A stretch of DNA of 64,000 nucleotides, taken from contig NZ_AP023189.1 of NCBI RefSeq assembly GCF_012767755.2, forward strand, positions 1,488,001-1,552,000. Reading direction: 5' to 3'. Below, piece after piece: positions 9,033 to 18,130 of this stretch. Below the pieces are notes generated by a model. That model had not been told where the DNA came from. It saw nothing but the letters and a program-made list of their open reading frames with translations, and ran no database searches. Source of the DNA: Pseudomonas tohonis. Its GTDB lineage: Bacteria > Pseudomonadota > Gammaproteobacteria > Pseudomonadales > Pseudomonadaceae. Positions within the stretch are counted from its first letter, which is position 1, and each line of letters opens with the position of its first letter. The position numbers were made by a program, and so were the translations under genes.

Positions 9033-9605
9033 ATGTCCCTGACCAGTGTTGCCCTGATCGTCGCTGCCCTGCTGGTCGCCGCTTACGCGGTGACGCTCTA
9101 CAACGCCCTGGTGCGCCTCAAGCACGGGGTGACCAAGGCCTGGTCGAACATCGAGGTGCTGCTCAAGCAACGCCACGACGAGCTGCCCAAGCTGGTTGAG
9201 ACCTGCAAGCAGTACATGCAGCACGAGCGCACCACCCTGGAGAACGTGATCGCCGCCCGCAACGCCGTGGCCAGTGCCCGCGAGCGTGGCGACGTCGGTG
9301 CCCTGGGCCAGGCCGAGAGCGGCCTGCGCGCCGGCCTCGGCCAGCTCTTCGCCCTGGCGGAGAACTACCCGCAGCTCAAGGCCAACGAGAGCTTCCAGTT
9401 CCTCCAGCAGCGCATCAGCGGGCTGGAGAACGGTATCGCCGACCGCCGCGAGCTGTACAACGAGGCGGTGAACCTCAACAACGTGCGCATCGAGCAGTTC
9501 CCCGACGTGCTGCTGGCTCGCCTGTTCGGCTTCAAGCCCGCCGAGCTGCTGGTGTTCAGCGAGGCCGAGAAAGCCGACGTCGACCTCAAGTCGCTGTTCA
9601 ACTGA
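9033..9605 (+). CDS. lemA: LemA family protein
   Basis: This 190-residue LemA-fold protein has a short N-terminal membrane helix (about residues 3-22) and then a long helical bundle. Family landmarks are present: YNALVRLKHGV, AWSNIEVLLKQRHDELPKLVE and LNNVRIEQFPDVLLARLFGF. The start is the ATG at 9033, preceded by AAGGAG; a longer open frame upstream is not needed. The stop overlaps the start of the next gene (TGATG), which implies translational coupling with the GIDE-domain protein. LemA proteins have no agreed function; membrane-envelope stress roles have been proposed. Confidence 0.9.
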   Translation: MSLTSVALIVAALLVAAYAVTLYNALVRLKHGVTKAWSNIEVLLKQRHDELPKLVETCKQYMQHERTTLENVIAARNAVASARERGDVGALGQAESGLRAGLGQLFALAENYPQLKANESFQFLQQRISGLENGIADRRELYNEAVNLNNVRIEQFPDVLLARLFGFKPAELLVFSEAEKADVDLKSLFN

Positions 9606-10516
9606 TGGCCGGCGGTGATGCCGCCGGGCTCGCGATGAGCCTGGCCTTCAGCCTCGGCGCCTTCTTCGGCGGCGGGTGGTGGTGCATCAAGCGCCTGTCC
9701 GAGGTGCGCTTCCTGCTGGACACGCCGACCTCGAAGATCCGCTCCGCCGCTCAGGGTTACGTGGAGCTCTACGGCGTGCTCCAGGAGTCCACCCTGGGCC
9801 AGCTGCAGGCGCCGCTCACCGGCAAGCCCTGCCTGTGGTGGCGCTTCCGGATCGAGGAGTACCAGGAGAGTGGCAAGAACAAGAGCTGGCGGGTGATCGA
9901 AAGCGGCACCAGCGACCAGTGGCTGCAACTGGGCGATGGCACCGGCGATTGCCTGATCGACCCGCGTGGCGCCGAAGTGCGCCCGTCCACCCGCGAGGTG
10001 TGGAAGGGCAACCAGCGCCACCCGCGCAATGGTGCGGCGCCGGCCGGGTTCTTCGGCATGCTGCTGGGGGGCGGCGAATACCGTTACACCGAGGAACGCC
10101 TGCACCTCGGCGGCCCGCTCTACGCCATCGGTGATTTCCATACCGCCGGCGCGGGGCACCAGGGCTTCGATGGCACGGCGGCCCAGGGCGCGGTGATCCG
10201 TGAATGGAAGAGCGACTTCGCCGGGCTGCTGCGGCGTTTCGACAGCAACGGCGATGGCCAGCTGGACGAGGCCGAGTGGAATCGCGTGCGCCTCGCCGCC
10301 CAGCTGGAGGCCGAGGACCGCCACCGTTCCACCAGCGCCGCGCCGGCGGTGAACCACCTGCGCAAGCCGGGCGAGTCGCGTCCCTTCCTGCTTTCCAGCC
10401 ATGGCGAGGACGTGCTGGCGCGCTCCTTCTACTGGCAGGCCCTGGGGGGCGGATTGGTGTGCATCGCTGGTGCGGTGGCCACCGTGTACCTGCTGCAGGT
10501 GACGGGGCTGATGTGA
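9605..10516 (+). CDS. GIDE-domain membrane protein with EF-hand
   Basis: This 303-residue protein has membrane helices near both ends (about residues 10-27 and 276-298). Between them lies a domain like that of MULAN-type (GIDE/BAM) E3 ligases, with features GKPCLWWRFRIEEY, DGTGDCLIDP and the RYTEERLHLGGPLYAIG end. There is no RING. It also carries an EF-hand-like calcium loop, DSNGDGQLDEAEW (about residues 213-225), in a helical stretch. The gene overlaps the lemA stop by one base. GIDE/LemA pairing has been reported in bacteria; what the pair does is unknown, and calcium responsiveness is an inference from the loop residues D-N-D-Q-E. Confidence 0.82.
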   Translation: MAGGDAAGLAMSLAFSLGAFFGGGWWCIKRLSEVRFLLDTPTSKIRSAAQGYVELYGVLQESTLGQLQAPLTGKPCLWWRFRIEEYQESGKNKSWRVIESGTSDQWLQLGDGTGDCLIDPRGAEVRPSTREVWKGNQRHPRNGAAPAGFFGMLLGGGEYRYTEERLHLGGPLYAIGDFHTAGAGHQGFDGTAAQGAVIREWKSDFAGLLRRFDSNGDGQLDEAEWNRVRLAAQLEAEDRHRSTSAAPAVNHLRKPGESRPFLLSSHGEDVLARSFYWQALGGGLVCIAGAVATVYLLQVTGLM

Positions 10517-10567
10517 CGCCTCGCGCCCCTGGGTCGGGCCAATCTGCCTGTCGACCCTGTGCCGTGG

Positions 10568-10585
10568 CCCGGGCTTCAGCCCGGG
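10568..10585. repeat. short REP-like inverted repeat
   Basis: This is a perfect 8-bp palindrome, CCCGGGCT-TC-AGCCCGGG. A similar hairpin lies at 56373-56390. Such GC-rich intergenic hairpins are scattered in Pseudomonas genomes. Confidence 0.6.
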
Positions 10586-10617
10586 AAGGGCACGCGAGAA
10601 CCCGAACCACAGCCAAG

Positions 10618-10647
10618 AAAAAGCCCGCCATCGAGGCGGGCTTTTTT
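10618..10647. terminator. bidirectional terminator between the GIDE gene and bifA
   Basis: A stem GCCCGCC/GGCGGGC is flanked by A-rich sequence on the left and six T on the right. It can serve the lemA-GIDE operon (plus) and bifA (minus). Confidence 0.85.
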
Positions 10648-10658
10648 CATTTCCGGGT

Positions 10659-12725
10659 TCAGAGCGTCGCGGGGTTGGAGGCGGCGTTGGTCAGGCGGCG
10701 CGCCTGCTTGAGGTAGCCGGTGAGCTCGCGGGCGGGCAGGGGCTTGCTGTACAGGTAGCCCTGACCCTCGTTGCAACCCTGGGAGATGATGTATGCCTCC
10801 TGCTCCTGGGTCTCCACGCCTTCGGCGATCACCTGCATGCCCAGGCTGCGGGCGAGCTGGATGATGGCGCGGACGATGGTGGCGTCGTCCTCGTCCTCCA
10901 GCACGTCCTGGACGAAGCTCTTGTCGATCTTGATCTTGTCCAGCGGCAGGCTCTTCAGGTAGCTCAGCGAGGAGTAGCCGGTCCCGAAGTCGTCGATCGC
11001 GATCAGCGCGCCGGAGCGGCGCAGGCTCAGCAGGTGCTGGGCGGCGGTGGAGATGTCCTCCATCAGGCCGGTCTCGGTGACTTCCACTTCCAGGCTGCGC
11101 GGCGGCAGGCGGTAGACCTGCAGCAGGTTGTTGACCACCCGCGGCAGCTCGGCGTGGTGCAGCTGCACGGTGGAGAGGTTGATGGCCATGCGCAGCTCGC
11201 TGAAGCCCTGGTCGTGCCATTCGCGCAACTGGCGGCAGGCCTGGTCGAGCACCCATTCACCGATGGGGATGATGGAGCCGTTCTGCTCGGCCAGGGGGAT
11301 GAACAGGTCCGGCGGCACGAAGCCATGCTGCGGGTGCTGCCAGCGCAGCAGCGCCTCGACGCCGACCACGCGGTGGTCGCGGTAGTCGACCTGGGGCTGG
11401 TAGACCAGGTGCAGCTCGTTGCGGTTGAGGGCTTCGCGCAGGTCCTTCTCCAGCTCGCGGCGGCGACGCATCTCGCTGTCGACGCTGGCGATGTAGAACT
11501 GGTAGCGGTTGCGCGAGCGGCTCTTGGCCAGGGTCATGGTCTGTTCGGCTTTCTGCAGCAGCTTCTCGGTGCTGTCGCCGTCTTCCGGGAACAGGGTGAT
11601 GCCGATGGTGGCGCGCAGGCGCACTTCCTGCTGTTCCAGGGCGAAGGGCGCCTCGAGGTCGTCGAGCACGCTCTGGGCAAGTTCGGCCGCTTCATAAGGC
11701 TGCTCGATATCGGCCTGGACCAGGGCGAACTGGTCGCCCCCCAGGCGGGCGAGCGCGCCGAGCCGGCCGCTGTGGCCGCGCAGGCGGTCGGCGAGGGCGA
11801 TCAGCAACTGGTCGCCGGTCTGGTAGCTGAACTGTTCGTTGACGCCCTTGAAATCGTCCAGCCCCACGCAGAGCACAGCGACGCGGCGCTGCAGGCGGCC
11901 GGCATCATCGAGGATCTGGTCCAGCTGCTGCTGCAGCTGCTGGCGGTTGGGCAGGCCGGTGAGGAAGTCGTACTGGGCCATGCGCAGCAGGCTGTTTTCC
12001 GCTTCCCGGCGCAGGTGGGTGTTGCGTTCGATGGAGGCCAGCAACTCGTTGGCGGTGTTTATCCACAGCCCCAGTTCGTTCTTCTCGTTGCCCTTGAGCA
12101 TGGGCAGCTTGTGTTCGCTGGGGCGGTCCGGGTTGATGTTGGTGAGGTGCTCGATGATCTTCGACAGCGGCTTGGTCAGCAGCCAGTGGTAGACCGAGTA
12201 GAGCACCAGGCCCATGGCCAGGGCGCGCAACACGCCGGAGACGAAGATGATCACCGAGCTGATGACGAAGTCCTCGCCGTAGGGCGCGGTGTCCAGGGTG
12301 ATGTTGAGGTCGCCGTAGTACTCGCTGTACGGGCCGCGGCCCACCAGCTGGGTGGTGAAGTTCTGTTCCTTGCCGAGGATCGCGTCGGTGAGCCAGCGCG
12401 TCGGCAGCTCCATCAGCGGGCGGGATTTCTCGGCGAGCATCGGCTCGTTGGGGTGGCCGATGGCGGCGAAGCGGACCGACTCGTGCTGGAACAGGCCCTC
12501 GATGACCTGCATGCCCATCTCCCGGTCGAGGCTGTAGACGGCCTGGGTCGAGGGGTCGCGGAACATGCCGAGGATGCGATGGGCGTCGTTGGCCACCGCC
12601 TGCCGTGTCTTGTAGACGTCGAACACTATCTGCGCGCAGCTCAGCACTACACCGACCACCAGCGCGGACATCAGCACCACGCGGAGCAACTTCAGTGACA
12701 AGCTGTGTTTGAGATCCAGCTTCAA
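10659..12725 (-). CDS. bifA: c-di-GMP phosphodiesterase BifA (GGDEF-EAL)
   Basis: This 688-residue inner-membrane protein has an N-terminal helix, a periplasmic segment, a second helix near residue 180, and then GGDEF and EAL domains. The GGDEF site is degenerate (GGDQF in RLGGDQFAL), so it should not make c-di-GMP. The EAL side keeps EALLRW and DDFGTGYSSL and should hydrolyse it. BifA lowers c-di-GMP to favour swarming and limit biofilm. The start is taken as TTG at 12725, with AAGGAAT 7 bases upstream; this gives the family N terminus K-L-D-L-K-H-S-L-S-L and a length close to PAO1 BifA as remembered. An ATG at 12812 would place the promoter inside the gene. Confidence 0.93.
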   Translation of the reverse strand: MKLDLKHSLSLKLLRVVLMSALVVGVVLSCAQIVFDVYKTRQAVANDAHRILGMFRDPSTQAVYSLDREMGMQVIEGLFQHESVRFAAIGHPNEPMLAEKSRPLMELPTRWLTDAILGKEQNFTTQLVGRGPYSEYYGDLNITLDTAPYGEDFVISSVIIFVSGVLRALAMGLVLYSVYHWLLTKPLSKIIEHLTNINPDRPSEHKLPMLKGNEKNELGLWINTANELLASIERNTHLRREAENSLLRMAQYDFLTGLPNRQQLQQQLDQILDDAGRLQRRVAVLCVGLDDFKGVNEQFSYQTGDQLLIALADRLRGHSGRLGALARLGGDQFALVQADIEQPYEAAELAQSVLDDLEAPFALEQQEVRLRATIGITLFPEDGDSTEKLLQKAEQTMTLAKSRSRNRYQFYIASVDSEMRRRRELEKDLREALNRNELHLVYQPQVDYRDHRVVGVEALLRWQHPQHGFVPPDLFIPLAEQNGSIIPIGEWVLDQACRQLREWHDQGFSELRMAINLSTVQLHHAELPRVVNNLLQVYRLPPRSLEVEVTETGLMEDISTAAQHLLSLRRSGALIAIDDFGTGYSSLSYLKSLPLDKIKIDKSFVQDVLEDEDDATIVRAIIQLARSLGMQVIAEGVETQEQEAYIISQGCNEGQGYLYSKPLPARELTGYLKQARRLTNAASNPATL

Positions 12726-12768
12726 GTAGGGATTCCTTGTTCGATGCCGGTAGGCGTCAGACCGCTTG

Positions 12769-12797
12769 AGTATTGGCAAACACGAGATAGCCGTCAA
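12769..12797 (-). promoter_or_regulatory. sigma70-type promoter for bifA
   Basis: TTGACG, a 17-base spacer and AATACT on the minus strand, about 45 bases before the TTG start. The -35 matches 5 of 6 and the -10 4 of 6. Its position supports the TTG start over the upstream ATG. Confidence 0.6.
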
Positions 12798-13060
12798 AGG
12801 GCCATTACGCAAATGCGGGTATTTTCACCTTGCCCGGTCCTCTACCGGCGCATGGGCGGACGAACCTTGTCCCATTCCGCACTGTGTCGGTGCACATCCT
12901 CCCTACTTGAATGCCGTTCGACGGATTTATTCTGGCACAGCCTGGGCGAATGCCTTGGCGAACCGGCGGACGGCGCCCCAGGGGCCCGGCTGCATGCTGC
13001 CGAGCGCCCATGGCCCTGCAAGCTTCGCACCGGGGCGCGTCCGCGCCGGACGCGCAAATG

Positions 13061-13089
13061 AAAAGACCCGGCACTAGGGCCGGGTCTTT
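13061..13089 (-). terminator. sodB terminator
   Basis: Stem GACCCGGC/GCCGGGTC with a 6-base loop and a T-run on the minus strand, 21 bases after the sodB stop. Confidence 0.85.
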
Positions 13090-13109
13090 CCGTGGAGCTG
13101 GAGCGGGTC

Positions 13110-13691
13110 TCAGGCAGCGTAGTTCTTGGCTACGAAGTCCCAGTTGACCAGGTTCCAGAATGCCTCGACGTACTTCGGACGCAGGTTGCGGTAGTCGATG
13201 TAGTAGGCGTGTTCCCAGACGTCGCAGGTCAGCAGCGGGGTGTCGCCGCTGGTCAGCGGGCAGCCGGCACCGATGGTGCTGGCCAGGGCCAGGGAGCCGT
13301 CGGCCTTCTTCACCAGCCAGCCCCAGCCGGAGCCGAAGGTACCGATGGAGGTCTTGCTGAACTCTTCCTTGAACTTGTCGAAGGAACCGAAGGCAGCGTT
13401 GATGGCGTCAGCCAGGGCGCCGGTGGGCTGGCCACCGCCGTTGGGGCTCAGGCAGTTCCAGTAGAAGGTGTGGTTCCACACCTGGGCGGCGTTGTTGAAG
13501 ATGCCGCCCGACGAGGTCTTGACGATCTCTTCCAGGCTCTTGCCTTCGAACTCGGTGCCCGGAACCAGGTTGTTCAGGTTCACGACATAGGTGTTGTGGT
13601 GCTTGTCGTGGTGGAATTCCAGGGTCTCGGCGGAAATGTGCGGCTCGAGGGCATTCTTCTCGTACGGCAGCGGCGGCAATTCGAAAGCCAT
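13110..13691 (-). CDS. sodB: Fe superoxide dismutase
   Basis: This 193-residue cytoplasmic enzyme converts superoxide to peroxide and oxygen. The start [17 protein letters not shown] is typical of FeSOD and has GGAG upstream. Metal ligands are visible as the histidine in EFHHDKHH, the one in VWNHTFYW, and the D and H in DVWEHAYY. The outer-sphere glutamine in NAAQVWNH favours the iron form over manganese. The 259-residue open frame continuing upstream is not needed. It is transcribed alone, with its own terminator. Confidence 0.97.
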   Translation of the reverse strand: MAFELPPLPYEKNALEPHISAETLEFHHDKHHNTYVVNLNNLVPGTEFEGKSLEEIVKTSSGGIFNNAAQVWNHTFYWNCLSPNGGGQPTGALADAINAAFGSFDKFKEEFSKTSIGTFGSGWGWLVKKADGSLALASTIGAGCPLTSGDTPLLTCDVWEHAYYIDYRNLRPKYVEAFWNLVNWDFVAKNYAA

Positions 13692-13797
13692 GTCTATCTC
13701 CTTCATCAGGTCTGGATTTGTGCGCGAGGCGCGGGGCCGTTCACGGGCGGCCGGTAGGCGGCTGCGAGTTTGTACTCTTTTTTGCCGCGAAGCCCGG

Positions 13798-13826
13798 ATC
13801 ATAGCATCGGCCCTGCGGCATAACCA
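13798..13826 (-). promoter_or_regulatory. candidate sodB promoter
   Basis: A TATGAT -10 on the minus strand (13803-13798) has a weak TGGTTA -35 17 bases upstream, about 107 bases before the sodB start. The -10 is strong and the -35 poor, so an activator may help. Confidence 0.42.
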
Positions 13827-13896
13827 CGCAGCAAACGTGTGGAAATCGCGGCGCCAGGGCCTTTGCATCGAGCCTGAGGGGTTCGACAAGGGGTGC

Positions 13897-14499
13897 TCAG
13901 AGACCGTTCAGCAATTGTGCGGCCATGGCGAACATCATCAGTGCCACGCCGAAGTCGAGCAGGCGCCAGGTGGCCGGCCTGGCCAGCCAGGGCGCCAGCC
14001 AGGCGGCGCCCAGTGCCAGGGCGAAGAACCAGATCAGCGAGGCGCTGGCGGCGCCCAGAGCGTAGGCACCGGGTACCGGTTGCTGGGCGCCCAGGGAGCC
14101 GATCAGCAGCACCGTGTCCAGGTACACGTGGGGGTTGAGCAGGGTCACCGCCAGGGCCGCCAGCAGCACCGCCTTGCGTGAGCGCGGGCCGGCGTTTGCC
14201 GCCTGGTCCAGCGTCTGCGGGTTGAGCGCCCGAAGCAGCGCCTTGGCGCCGTACCAGCTGAGGAAGGCGATGCCGCCCCAGCGCGCGACGGCCAGCAGCG
14301 TCGGGTTCTGAGCCAGCAGCGTGGCCAGGCCGAAGACCCCGGCGCAGACCAGCACCGCATCGCACAGCACGCAGAGCGCGGCCACCGGCAAGTGGTGCTC
14401 GCGGCGCAGGCTCTGGGCCAGGACGAAGGCGTTCTGCGCGCCGATGGCGATGATCAGCCCCGCCGCCACCAGCATCCCGTTGAGGTAGCTCTGCCACAT
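13897..14499 (-). CDS. argO: LysE/ArgO-family amino-acid exporter
   Basis: This 200-residue inner-membrane protein has about six hydrophobic helices. Family motifs are [16 protein letters not shown] near the N terminus and [16 protein letters not shown] in the middle. Members export basic amino acids such as arginine or lysine. It starts 3 bases after the stop of the ACT-domain gene, so the two are an operon. The argP-type regulator gene is divergent on the other side, which is the classic arrangement for ArgP control of argO. The substrate is inferred from that context. Confidence 0.88.
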   Translation of the reverse strand: MWQSYLNGMLVAAGLIIAIGAQNAFVLAQSLRREHHLPVAALCVLCDAVLVCAGVFGLATLLAQNPTLLAVARWGGIAFLSWYGAKALLRALNPQTLDQAANAGPRSRKAVLLAALAVTLLNPHVYLDTVLLIGSLGAQQPVPGAYALGAASASLIWFFALALGAAWLAPWLARPATWRLLDFGVALMMFAMAAQLLNGL

Positions 14500-14502
14500 G
14501 AC

Positions 14503-14910
14503 TCAGGCCTCCCCGGCGCTGGCGGCCAGCGCCCGCAGGGTGGAGAGGGCGCGTTCGGCATCGCTGCGGGCGACGAACAGGTGGTCGTGGTAATAGCCGG
14601 CGATGACGTTGCAGCTGACGCCGGCCTGGGCGAGGGCGCCGGCGAAGGCGGCGGTGAGGCCGACGGCGGCCAGTGAGGAATGCACCTCCAGGGTGATCCA
14701 GGCGGCTACGTAGTCGTAGGCCAGGCCGAGGCGGTCGGCGTCCTCGCGGGCCAGGATCACGGTCAGTCCCTCGCGCTCGCGGAAGCTGCCGACGGCCTCG
14801 CAGCCTTGCAGCGCGCGGGTGTCGGTGAGGGTGCAGAACACGTAGTCGCCCTCGTTCAGGTGCGGGGACATGCTGCGGATCAGCAGTGCGAGGGAGGTTT
14901 CGCCGGCCAT
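14503..14910 (-). CDS. ACT-domain protein upstream of argO
   Basis: This 135-residue protein contains two ACT-like halves. The second ends LAQAGVSCNVIAGYYHDHLFV, a typical ACT strand-helix pattern. Such proteins often bind amino acids, fitting its place between the ArgP regulator and the ArgO exporter. The start is the ATG at 14910; the longer frame to 14976 would run into the control region. It could sense the exported amino acid, but no direct evidence for that is in the sequence. Confidence 0.8.
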   Translation of the reverse strand: MAGETSLALLIRSMSPHLNEGDYVFCTLTDTRALQGCEAVGSFREREGLTVILAREDADRLGLAYDYVAAWITLEVHSSLAAVGLTAAFAGALAQAGVSCNVIAGYYHDHLFVARSDAERALSTLRALAASAGEA

Positions 14911-15007
14911 GGAGGGGGTCCTGTTCGAGGGGGAGATGTGGCGATTCTGCGCAGGAGGCGTGTATAAGAAAAACAAATCATACTGATCCCCTATTAGGAA
15001 AATCGAT
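14911..15007. promoter_or_regulatory. divergent control region of the ACT-argO operon and argP
   Basis: This 97-base region separates the two divergent genes. Its central part (about 14960-15000) is AT-rich against a very GC-rich background, with TATGAT and TTATAC hexamers on the minus strand. LysR regulators usually bind such a region between their own gene and the target. The exact operator cannot be picked by eye. Confidence 0.5.
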
Positions 15008-15898
15008 TTGTTCGACTACAAGTTGCTGGCCGCCCTGGCGGCGGTGGTGGAGCAGGGCGGCTTCGAGCGCGCGGCGCAGGTGCTCGGCCTGTCGCAGTCG
15101 GCGGTGTCCCAGCGCATCAAGCTGCTGGAGGCGCGGGTCGGCCAGCCGGTACTGGTGCGCGCCACGCCGCCCACCTCGACCGAGATCGGCACCCGCCTGC
15201 TCAACCATGTGCAGCAGGTGCGCCTGCTGGAGCGCGACCTGCAGTCCCAGGTGCCGGCCCTGGACGAAGGCGGCCCCCGCGAGCGCCTGCGCATCGCCAT
15301 CAACGCCGACACCCTGGCCACCTGGTGGGCGCGGGCGGTGGCGGACTTCTGCTCGCGCCACGAGGTGCTGATGGACCTGGTGGTGGAAGACCAGGACGTC
15401 GGCCTCAAGCGCATGCGTGCCGGCGAGGTGGCGGGTTGCGTATGCGGTGCCGAGCGGCCGGTGGCCGGGGCCCGCAGCATTCCCCTGGGCGCCATGCGCT
15501 ATCGCGCACTGGCCAGCCCGGCCTTCATCGCCCGGCACTTCGCCGAAGGCGTGACCCCGGCGGCACTGGCCCGCTCGCCCTCCATCGTCTACGGCCCCGA
15601 CGACCTGCTCCAGCACCGCTACATGGAGTCACTGGGCGTCGCCGGCAGCTTCCCCCATCACCTCTGCCCCTCGTCCGAGGGCTTCGTGCGCCTCACCGAA
15701 GGTGGCCTGGGCTGGGGGCTCGTGCCCGAGCACCAGGTGGAAGGCCAGCTGGCGCGGGGGGAGCTGCGCGAGCTGATTACCGGGCGCCCCATCGACGTGC
15801 CGCTCTACTGGCACCACTGGCGCCATGGCGGCGAGCTGCTCGCCCAGCTCACCGAGCACCTGGCCCACGCCGGTGCCCGCTGGCTGGTGCAGGCCTGA
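15008..15898 (+). CDS. argP: LysR-type regulator ArgP (IciA)
   Basis: This 296-residue LysR-family regulator has an N-terminal helix-turn-helix (GGFERAAQVLGLSQSAVSQRIKLLE, about 17-41) and an effector domain after about residue 90. The start is TTG at 15008, with AGGAAAA upstream; there is no ATG that keeps the full HTH. ArgP senses arginine or lysine and activates argO. It is divergent from the ACT-argO operon, which supports the name. It was once called IciA for binding near oriC in E. coli. Confidence 0.88.
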   Translation: MFDYKLLAALAAVVEQGGFERAAQVLGLSQSAVSQRIKLLEARVGQPVLVRATPPTSTEIGTRLLNHVQQVRLLERDLQSQVPALDEGGPRERLRIAINADTLATWWARAVADFCSRHEVLMDLVVEDQDVGLKRMRAGEVAGCVCGAERPVAGARSIPLGAMRYRALASPAFIARHFAEGVTPAALARSPSIVYGPDDLLQHRYMESLGVAGSFPHHLCPSSEGFVRLTEGGLGWGLVPEHQVEGQLARGELRELITGRPIDVPLYWHHWRHGGELLAQLTEHLAHAGARWLVQA

Positions 15899-15899
15899 T

Positions 15900-16958
15900 T
15901 CAGGCGATGCGGATGCGCCCGCTGCCCGGCAACTGTTCCACGCAGCGTTCACCGAACAGCAGCGACGGCGTGCGGTAGCCCCCGGGCCCGTTGTAGGCGA
16001 GCAGGTGGCGCACGGCGAGCAGCACGCCGTGCACGGTGACCTCGTAGCCGTTGGCGGTTTCCAGGCGCGCGGTGCGGGTTTCCCCGGCGGCGTTGCGCGC
16101 CTCGCCCCAGACCCAGGTGCGCAGGCGTTCGCGAGTGGCCTGGTCGGGGCCGCGCACGCGCTTGTCCACCTGGCCCTTCAGCCACTTCTGCGCCGCCGCA
16201 CCGCCCAGCAGGCCGCGCAGCGGATCGACCAGGCGCATGCCCAGGGCCGCCGCCGGTGGTGCCGGCAGGTAGACCTCGATATTGGGGATGCTCGTGGAGT
16301 AATAGGCCGTGGCCACATCGCCCCAGGGGATGGTCACCGCGTTCTTCTCGCCACGGCCGAAGTCGATGCGTCGCTGGCGATAGCCCAGGGGCACCCTGAC
16401 GCGCTCGCCATCCCGGCGTACCTGCCCGCCCAGGCGCAGCCCCTCCACCGAGGTCTTGGCGGTACCCGGCGACAGGCCGCTGCCGGTGTCGAAGCCCAGT
16501 GCCAGGTGGCTGGCATCCGGCAGCGCCTGCTTCAGGCAGGCCGCCACGCAATCGGTGGGAATGACGTCGAAGCCGACGCCCGGGCAGATCACCAGGGCCG
16601 CTTCCCTGGCCAGCAGGTCGTAGGCGCGGGCCTGCTCGAACACGGCGATCTCGCCGGTGATGTCGACGTAGTGACTGGCGCTGGCCAGGCATGCCTCGAT
16701 CATCGGCGCGCTGGTGGCGGAGAAGGGGCCGGCGCAATGGGCCACGACCGTCACCCCCGCGAGTGCCGCACGGCTGGCCAGCGGGTCGGCCAGGTCGAAG
16801 GTGCGGGCGGGCAGCGACAGCTCGGCGGCGATGCGCTCCACCTCGTGCGCGTTGCGCCCGGCCAGTATGGGCGCCAGTCCCTGGCGCACCGCTTCGGCGG
16901 CTACCAGCCGGCCGGTGTAGCCGTTGGCGCCGTAGATCATCCAGGCTGAATCGCCCAT
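15900..16958 (-). CDS. saccharopine dehydrogenase-like / trans-acting enoyl reductase-type protein
   Basis: This 352-residue protein has a Rossmann start, MIYGANGYTGRLVAAEA (about residues 7-23), and the pattern ITGEIAVFE plus CPGVGFDVIPTDC seen in saccharopine-dehydrogenase-like proteins. Members act on varied substrates, and several are assigned to lipid pathways. The real substrate is unknown. The ATG at 16958 follows GAGGAGATA. It is convergent with argP, with only one base between the stops, and divergent from the epimerase-like gene. Confidence 0.82.
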   Translation of the reverse strand: MGDSAWMIYGANGYTGRLVAAEAVRQGLAPILAGRNAHEVERIAAELSLPARTFDLADPLASRAALAGVTVVAHCAGPFSATSAPMIEACLASASHYVDITGEIAVFEQARAYDLLAREAALVICPGVGFDVIPTDCVAACLKQALPDASHLALGFDTGSGLSPGTAKTSVEGLRLGGQVRRDGERVRVPLGYRQRRIDFGRGEKNAVTIPWGDVATAYYSTSIPNIEVYLPAPPAAALGMRLVDPLRGLLGGAAAQKWLKGQVDKRVRGPDQATRERLRTWVWGEARNAAGETRTARLETANGYEVTVHGVLLAVRHLLAYNGPGGYRTPSLLFGERCVEQLPGSGRIRIA

Positions 16959-17134
16959 GCCGTATCTCCTCGTTGACGTGGTCGACAAGACTAGCCGTCT
17001 CTTCGCCACGTGATGCCGGACCTAGGATGGGCGTCTTGGCTTTCAAGGTCGGGCCGCTGGCTCGCGACGCCACGGCGCCGCCGGGCCCGCGCTGCTAGAG
17101 TCGCAGGCATGACGAGAACACCGGGGGATGAGCA

Positions 17135-18124
17135 ATGAAGATTCTGGTAACGGGGGCGAGCGGCTTCATCGGCGGGCGCTTCGCCCGCTTCGCGCTGGAG
17201 CAGGGCCTGGCGGTGCGGATCAATGGCCGTCGCCCCGAAGCGGTGGAGCACCTGGTGCGGCGCGGCGCTGAATTCGTCCAGGGCGACCTGGCCGACCCTG
17301 AGCTGGCGCTGGCCCTCTGCGACGACGTCGAGGCCGTGGTGCATTGCGCCGGCGCGGTGGGGGTCTGGGGCAGCTACCAGCATTTCTACCAGGCCAACGT
17401 CGAAGTCACCGAGAACATGGTCGAAGCCTGCCTGAAGCGGAAGGTGCGGCGCCTCGTGCACCTGTCCTCGCCTTCCATCTACTTCGACGGTCGCTCCCAC
17501 GTGGGCATCCGCGAGGAGCAGGTGCCCAAGCGCTTTTCCGACCACTACGGCGCCACCAAGTACCTGGCCGAGCAGAAGGTGTTCGCCGCCGAGGAATTCG
17601 GCCTGGAAGTGATCGCCTTCCGCCCGCGCTTCGTCACCGGGGCCGGCGACACCAGCATCTTCCCGCGGCTGATCGAGATGCAGCGCAAGGGTCGCCTGGC
17701 GATCATCGGCAACGGCCTGAACAAGGTGGACTTCACCAGCGTGCACAACCTCAACGAGGTGTTGCTGAGCGGCCTGCTGGCGGCGGGGCCGGCACTGGGC
17801 AAGGTGTACAATATCAGCAACGGCCAGCCGGTGCCGCTGTGGGACGTGGTCAACTACGTGCTGCGCCGCCTCGACCTGCCGCCAGTGACCCGGCACGTGC
17901 CCTTCGGCATCGCCCACGCGGCGGCGACCCTCAACGAGACCGTCTGCAAGCTGCTGCCGGGGCGCCCGGAACCTTCGCTGTTCCGCCTCGGCGTAGCGGT
18001 GATGGCGCGGGATTTTTCCCTCGACATCAGCCGCGCGCGGCACTACCTGGAGTACGACCCCACGGCCAGCGTCTGGTCGGCGCTGGACGAGTTCTGCACC
18101 TGGTGGAAGGCCCAGCAGCCCTGA
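17135..18124 (+). CDS. NAD-dependent epimerase / 3-beta-hydroxysteroid dehydrogenase-like oxidoreductase
   Basis: This 329-residue extended short-chain dehydrogenase starts with GASGFIGGRF (nucleotide-binding GxxGxxG, residues 7-13). It has the catalytic YGATK (YxxxK) near residue 149 with an upstream serine in HLSSPS. The C-terminal half resembles sterol or polyketide 3-beta-HSD relatives. The substrate is unknown. GGGGGATG precedes the ATG at 17135. Confidence 0.85.
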   Translation: MKILVTGASGFIGGRFARFALEQGLAVRINGRRPEAVEHLVRRGAEFVQGDLADPELALALCDDVEAVVHCAGAVGVWGSYQHFYQANVEVTENMVEACLKRKVRRLVHLSSPSIYFDGRSHVGIREEQVPKRFSDHYGATKYLAEQKVFAAEEFGLEVIAFRPRFVTGAGDTSIFPRLIEMQRKGRLAIIGNGLNKVDFTSVHNLNEVLLSGLLAAGPALGKVYNISNGQPVPLWDVVNYVLRRLDLPPVTRHVPFGIAHAAATLNETVCKLLPGRPEPSLFRLGVAVMARDFSLDISRARHYLEYDPTASVWSALDEFCTWWKAQQP

Positions 18125-18130
18125 GGCGGC

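Larger units (their letters stand above)
12726..13109. other. intergenic region between sodB and bifA
   Basis: This 384-base stretch contains the bifA promoter and the sodB terminator. Short open frames here lack ribosome sites and family features. I see no RNA gene. Confidence 0.6.
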
